41,174 nucleotides of DNA. Origin: Pyrinomonadaceae bacterium. GTDB taxonomy: Bacteria; Acidobacteriota; Blastocatellia; Pyrinomonadales; Pyrinomonadaceae. Positions 39,379 through 41,174 of this stretch are shown here, one piece after another (positions within the stretch are counted from its first letter, which is position 1; the number at the start of each line of letters is the position of its first letter). Below the pieces are notes generated by a model. That model was not told where the DNA came from. It worked only from the letters and a program-made list of their open reading frames with translations, and did no database searches. The translations under genes and the position numbers were made by a program. The stretch covers positions 1 through 41,174 of the forward strand of contig JAMQPH010000304.1 in NCBI GenBank assembly GCA_023717605.1, read 5' to 3'.

Positions 39379-40386
39379 TTGGCCTGGGAAACAGCTCTGC
39401 TAAAAAACACACATCACCGCACTTATAAGAACTGCCTCGACCTGATTGACGCGTACTCTGACTTCGCGCCCTGGTGGGAACGAGTGCTACTGGCCATTTA
39501 TGCCGGCGTTGGACCACCGCTGGCTCGATGTTTTGGCAGCAACACTAAGAATCTCTGGCGGCACGCTGATGCGATCGTGGGAGATCTCCTGGTTGCTTCG
39601 GGAATGTCGCCCAGTGAGGTTGCGAAATCGTTACGGCAGTACGTCCGACTGAAACGTGAGGAGGACCATAATCTCTCCTTTGAGAAAGCGCGAGAGAGTA
39701 TCTATGATCAGCCGTTCTATCCACTGGTAACTCACTTCACCCTGGCATTTCAGCCGTCCGCAGTTGCGCGCATGAGATTTGTGCGACGCATCGTCGAGTC
39801 AGTCCCATCTTCGACAGCAAATGTGGCTGATCTTGGTTGCGGCTCAGGCGCGATGCTTTGTGAAGTCTTGAGAGTGAGACCAACCTGGTCCGGGTACGGT
39901 CTCGACATCAGCGAGACGGCGGTTAACTATGCGCGTCGATTAGCCGCACATAAGGATGTTGCGGCGCGCGCGCAATTTCAAACTGGCTGCCTGATGAATC
40001 TTCCGTTTGCCAGCAGGTCCCTCGATGTTCTAATCGCTTCGGAAGTGGTTGAACACCTGCCTAATCCTGAGCGTGTCTTTGACGAGTTATCGAGAGTGCT
40101 GGCCCCGGGTGGACTGTTACTGGTGACGGTGCCTGCTGAAAGCCATACACCGGCACATCTGCACGCACTCAACAGTGCGGCGGATCTGTGCGGGTTGATC
40201 GAGCAAGCTGGACTTAAGGTCGCCAGTGTCGAGACGAAATGGCATGTGAGTTATGGAGATGACCGGAAGCACATATTTGCCGTGGCGAAAGCTGGATGGG
40301 AAAGCGTGCCTGATTTAGAGCCTGCCTATTCCTTCTTGCTGCCGCAGATCAGTTCGGCAGCCAGCAGCGGAATACTTAGTTCGTGA
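39379..40386 (+). CDS. SAM-dependent class I methyltransferase
   Basis: A 335-residue cytoplasmic enzyme. About 130 residues of uncertain fold (DFAPWWERVLLAIYAGVGPP) precede a UbiE/Methyltransf_11-type domain with the SAM-binding motif DLGCGSGAM (151-159), GYGLDISETAVNYARRLA, FASRSLDVLIASEVVEHLPNPERVFDELSRVLAPGGLLLVTVP and the usual later strand. The substrate is unknown; the motifs fit small-molecule or lipid/quinone methylation. I use the TTG at 39379, because a strong GGAGG lies 8 bases before it; the TTG at 39349 has no such site. Its last 61 bases overlap the end of the convergent gene on the other strand. Confidence 0.85.
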   Translation: MAWETALLKNTHHRTYKNCLDLIDAYSDFAPWWERVLLAIYAGVGPPLARCFGSNTKNLWRHADAIVGDLLVASGMSPSEVAKSLRQYVRLKREEDHNLSFEKARESIYDQPFYPLVTHFTLAFQPSAVARMRFVRRIVESVPSSTANVADLGCGSGAMLCEVLRVRPTWSGYGLDISETAVNYARRLAAHKDVAARAQFQTGCLMNLPFASRSLDVLIASEVVEHLPNPERVFDELSRVLAPGGLLLVTVPAESHTPAHLHALNSAADLCGLIEQAGLKVASVETKWHVSYGDDRKHIFAVAKAGWESVPDLEPAYSFLLPQISSAASSGILSS

Positions 40387-41174
40387 TGGCCGGTAATTGA
40401 ATAGCCTCTGCCGGCGCCACCGGCAGTAGGCCGGCGCACCACGTTGGTCAGAGGGCGATACGATTGGATGAAATCGAAGTTGGCGGTGGTGATGTCGGTC
40501 AGTGGGTGGCCCAGATTGCGAACCAGGGTGACAGCTTTCAAGAAAACCTCCGGCAAGACGACCGCGGAGCCCACGTTTAGATAGACTCCGCCACCATTCA
40601 TGCGGCGCACAAGTTCTCCGAGTAAACGGAAATCCGTATGCGACGTTGCTCCGAGAGCTGCCCCGTCGGCGCTCGGATGAAAATGAGCAATGTCGCCGGC
40701 AATAGTAATGTGAGCGGTGAAGGGTATGCGGCCATCGTAAGCCGCGCAGAGCAAGGAGTAGTCTCGATGCGTGGGCTTCAGGGCTATCAGGGCGCGTCCG
40801 AGTGCTTCACCAAGACCAATACCATCTCGCATGCCTTCACGCGCCGAGCCATTCAATAACTGTCCCGTCTCCTCAGCGGCTCCAAACGCGCCTTCACCTA
40901 GCGTCGCGTCCACGTCTTCCGAGGTTGATCCCACCATAGCTATCTCCGCGTCATGGACCAGTACCGAACCGTTGGCCGCAATCGCGGTGACAAAACCGCG
41001 CCTCATGAGGTCTATGATTACGGGCGCCAAACCCACCTTAATGACGTGGCCGCCCAGACCCCAGATGATCGGTTTGCCCGCTTGTTTGGCACGGCGAATC
41101 TGACCCGCTAGCCCGCGCAGGCTTAGTACGCCGAGAATATTTGGCAGACTCGTGAGAAAGTCGGCGAGCGATGA
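40326..41174 (-). CDS. Conserved protein of uncertain function, N-terminus beyond window
   Basis: Partial gene. The frame stays open to the window edge, so the start is missing and only the last 282 residues are seen; the GTG at 41036 is an internal codon. Conserved-looking segments are PIIWGLGGHVIKVGLAPVI, ANGSVLVHDAEIAMVGSTSEDV, GDIAHFHPSADGAALG, GGGVYLNVGSAVVLPEVFLKA, NFDFIQSYRPLTNVV and GYSITGHHELSIPLL. The Gly-rich and His-containing blocks suggest a Rossmann-type or DHS-like NAD-binding enzyme, but I cannot name the family with confidence. The stop lies 61 bases inside the convergent methyltransferase gene. Confidence 0.6.
   Translation of the reverse strand, partial: SSLADFLTSLPNILGVLSLRGLAGQIRRAKQAGKPIIWGLGGHVIKVGLAPVIIDLMRRGFVTAIAANGSVLVHDAEIAMVGSTSEDVDATLGEGAFGAAEETGQLLNGSAREGMRDGIGLGEALGRALIALKPTHRDYSLLCAAYDGRIPFTAHITIAGDIAHFHPSADGAALGATSHTDFRLLGELVRRMNGGGVYLNVGSAVVLPEVFLKAVTLVRNLGHPLTDITTANFDFIQSYRPLTNVVRRPTAGGAGRGYSITGHHELSIPLLAAELICGSKKE

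Noticed and set aside
39104-39517. 137-residue minus-strand frame near the methyltransferase start
   Set aside because: Overlaps the methyltransferase, is Arg/Gly-rich in the way of antisense shadows, and shows no start signal.
1-41174. CRISPR array
   Set aside because: The repeats seen are inverted pairs with unequal spacing; no regularly spaced direct repeats or cas genes are present.

Overview
The window looks like chromosomal DNA from an Acidobacteriota bacterium, most likely class Blastocatellia (Pyrinomonadaceae-like). This is inferred from gene style: a VWFA-related protein of the acidobacterial type, Ser/Thr-kinase and membrane proteins that start with a short CPxC zinc ribbon, Asn-Thr repeat linkers, a TonB/TPR secreted protein, and many secreted proteins of unknown function among ordinary housekeeping genes. 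There is no rRNA, CRISPR array, prophage, transposase or complete integron. One tRNA is present, tRNA-Thr(CGT).

Layout. 1-6.9 kb: a PilT-type twitching ATPase, a PD-(D/E)XK-like nuclease-fold protein on the minus strand, then a thiolase coupled to a lipoprotein and followed by a secreted protein. 6.9-13.1 kb: a PpiD/SurA-type foldase (minus), a TerC-family membrane protein and leucyl-tRNA synthetase. 13.4-19.4 kb: a zinc-ribbon Ser/Thr kinase fused to a formylglycine-enzyme-like domain, a TPR protein, a second zinc-ribbon membrane protein, a TlpA-like thioredoxin lipoprotein and a small CsbD-like protein. 19.9-27.3 kb: a metal-handling island, probably for copper. It holds two small Cys-rich secreted proteins, an outer-membrane protein with a long His/Met-rich N-terminus, a CopA-type P1B ATPase with YHS and heavy-metal-binding domains, a PCYCGC-type protein, a DUF4198-like protein and a SYLF-domain protein. 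27.4-32.3 kb: lexA, then on the minus strand a stand-alone ATP-dependent DNA ligase, a phytanoyl-CoA-dioxygenase-like enzyme and a TonB/TPR protein. 32.8-38.5 kb: the tRNA, then a tightly overlapping operon (Lys-rich protein, LolA-like lipoprotein, trmFO, VWA protein) followed by xerC/D. 38.5-41.2 kb: a DksA/TraR zinc-finger protein, a SAM methyltransferase, and the truncated end of a conserved gene of uncertain function.

Two things stand out. First, the copper island has every protein needed to move and bind metal across inner membrane, periplasm and outer membrane, but contains no recognisable regulator, CopZ or multicopper oxidase, and several parts have no firm functional description. Second, the gaps between genes are full of long inverted repeats. 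At least ten hairpin-type elements from several unrelated sequence families occur in 41 kb, all intergenic. One family occurs twice, and one element has perfect 30-bp arms enclosing two related 16-bp palindromes. No transposase is encoded nearby, so they look like non-autonomous, REP/MITE-like elements.
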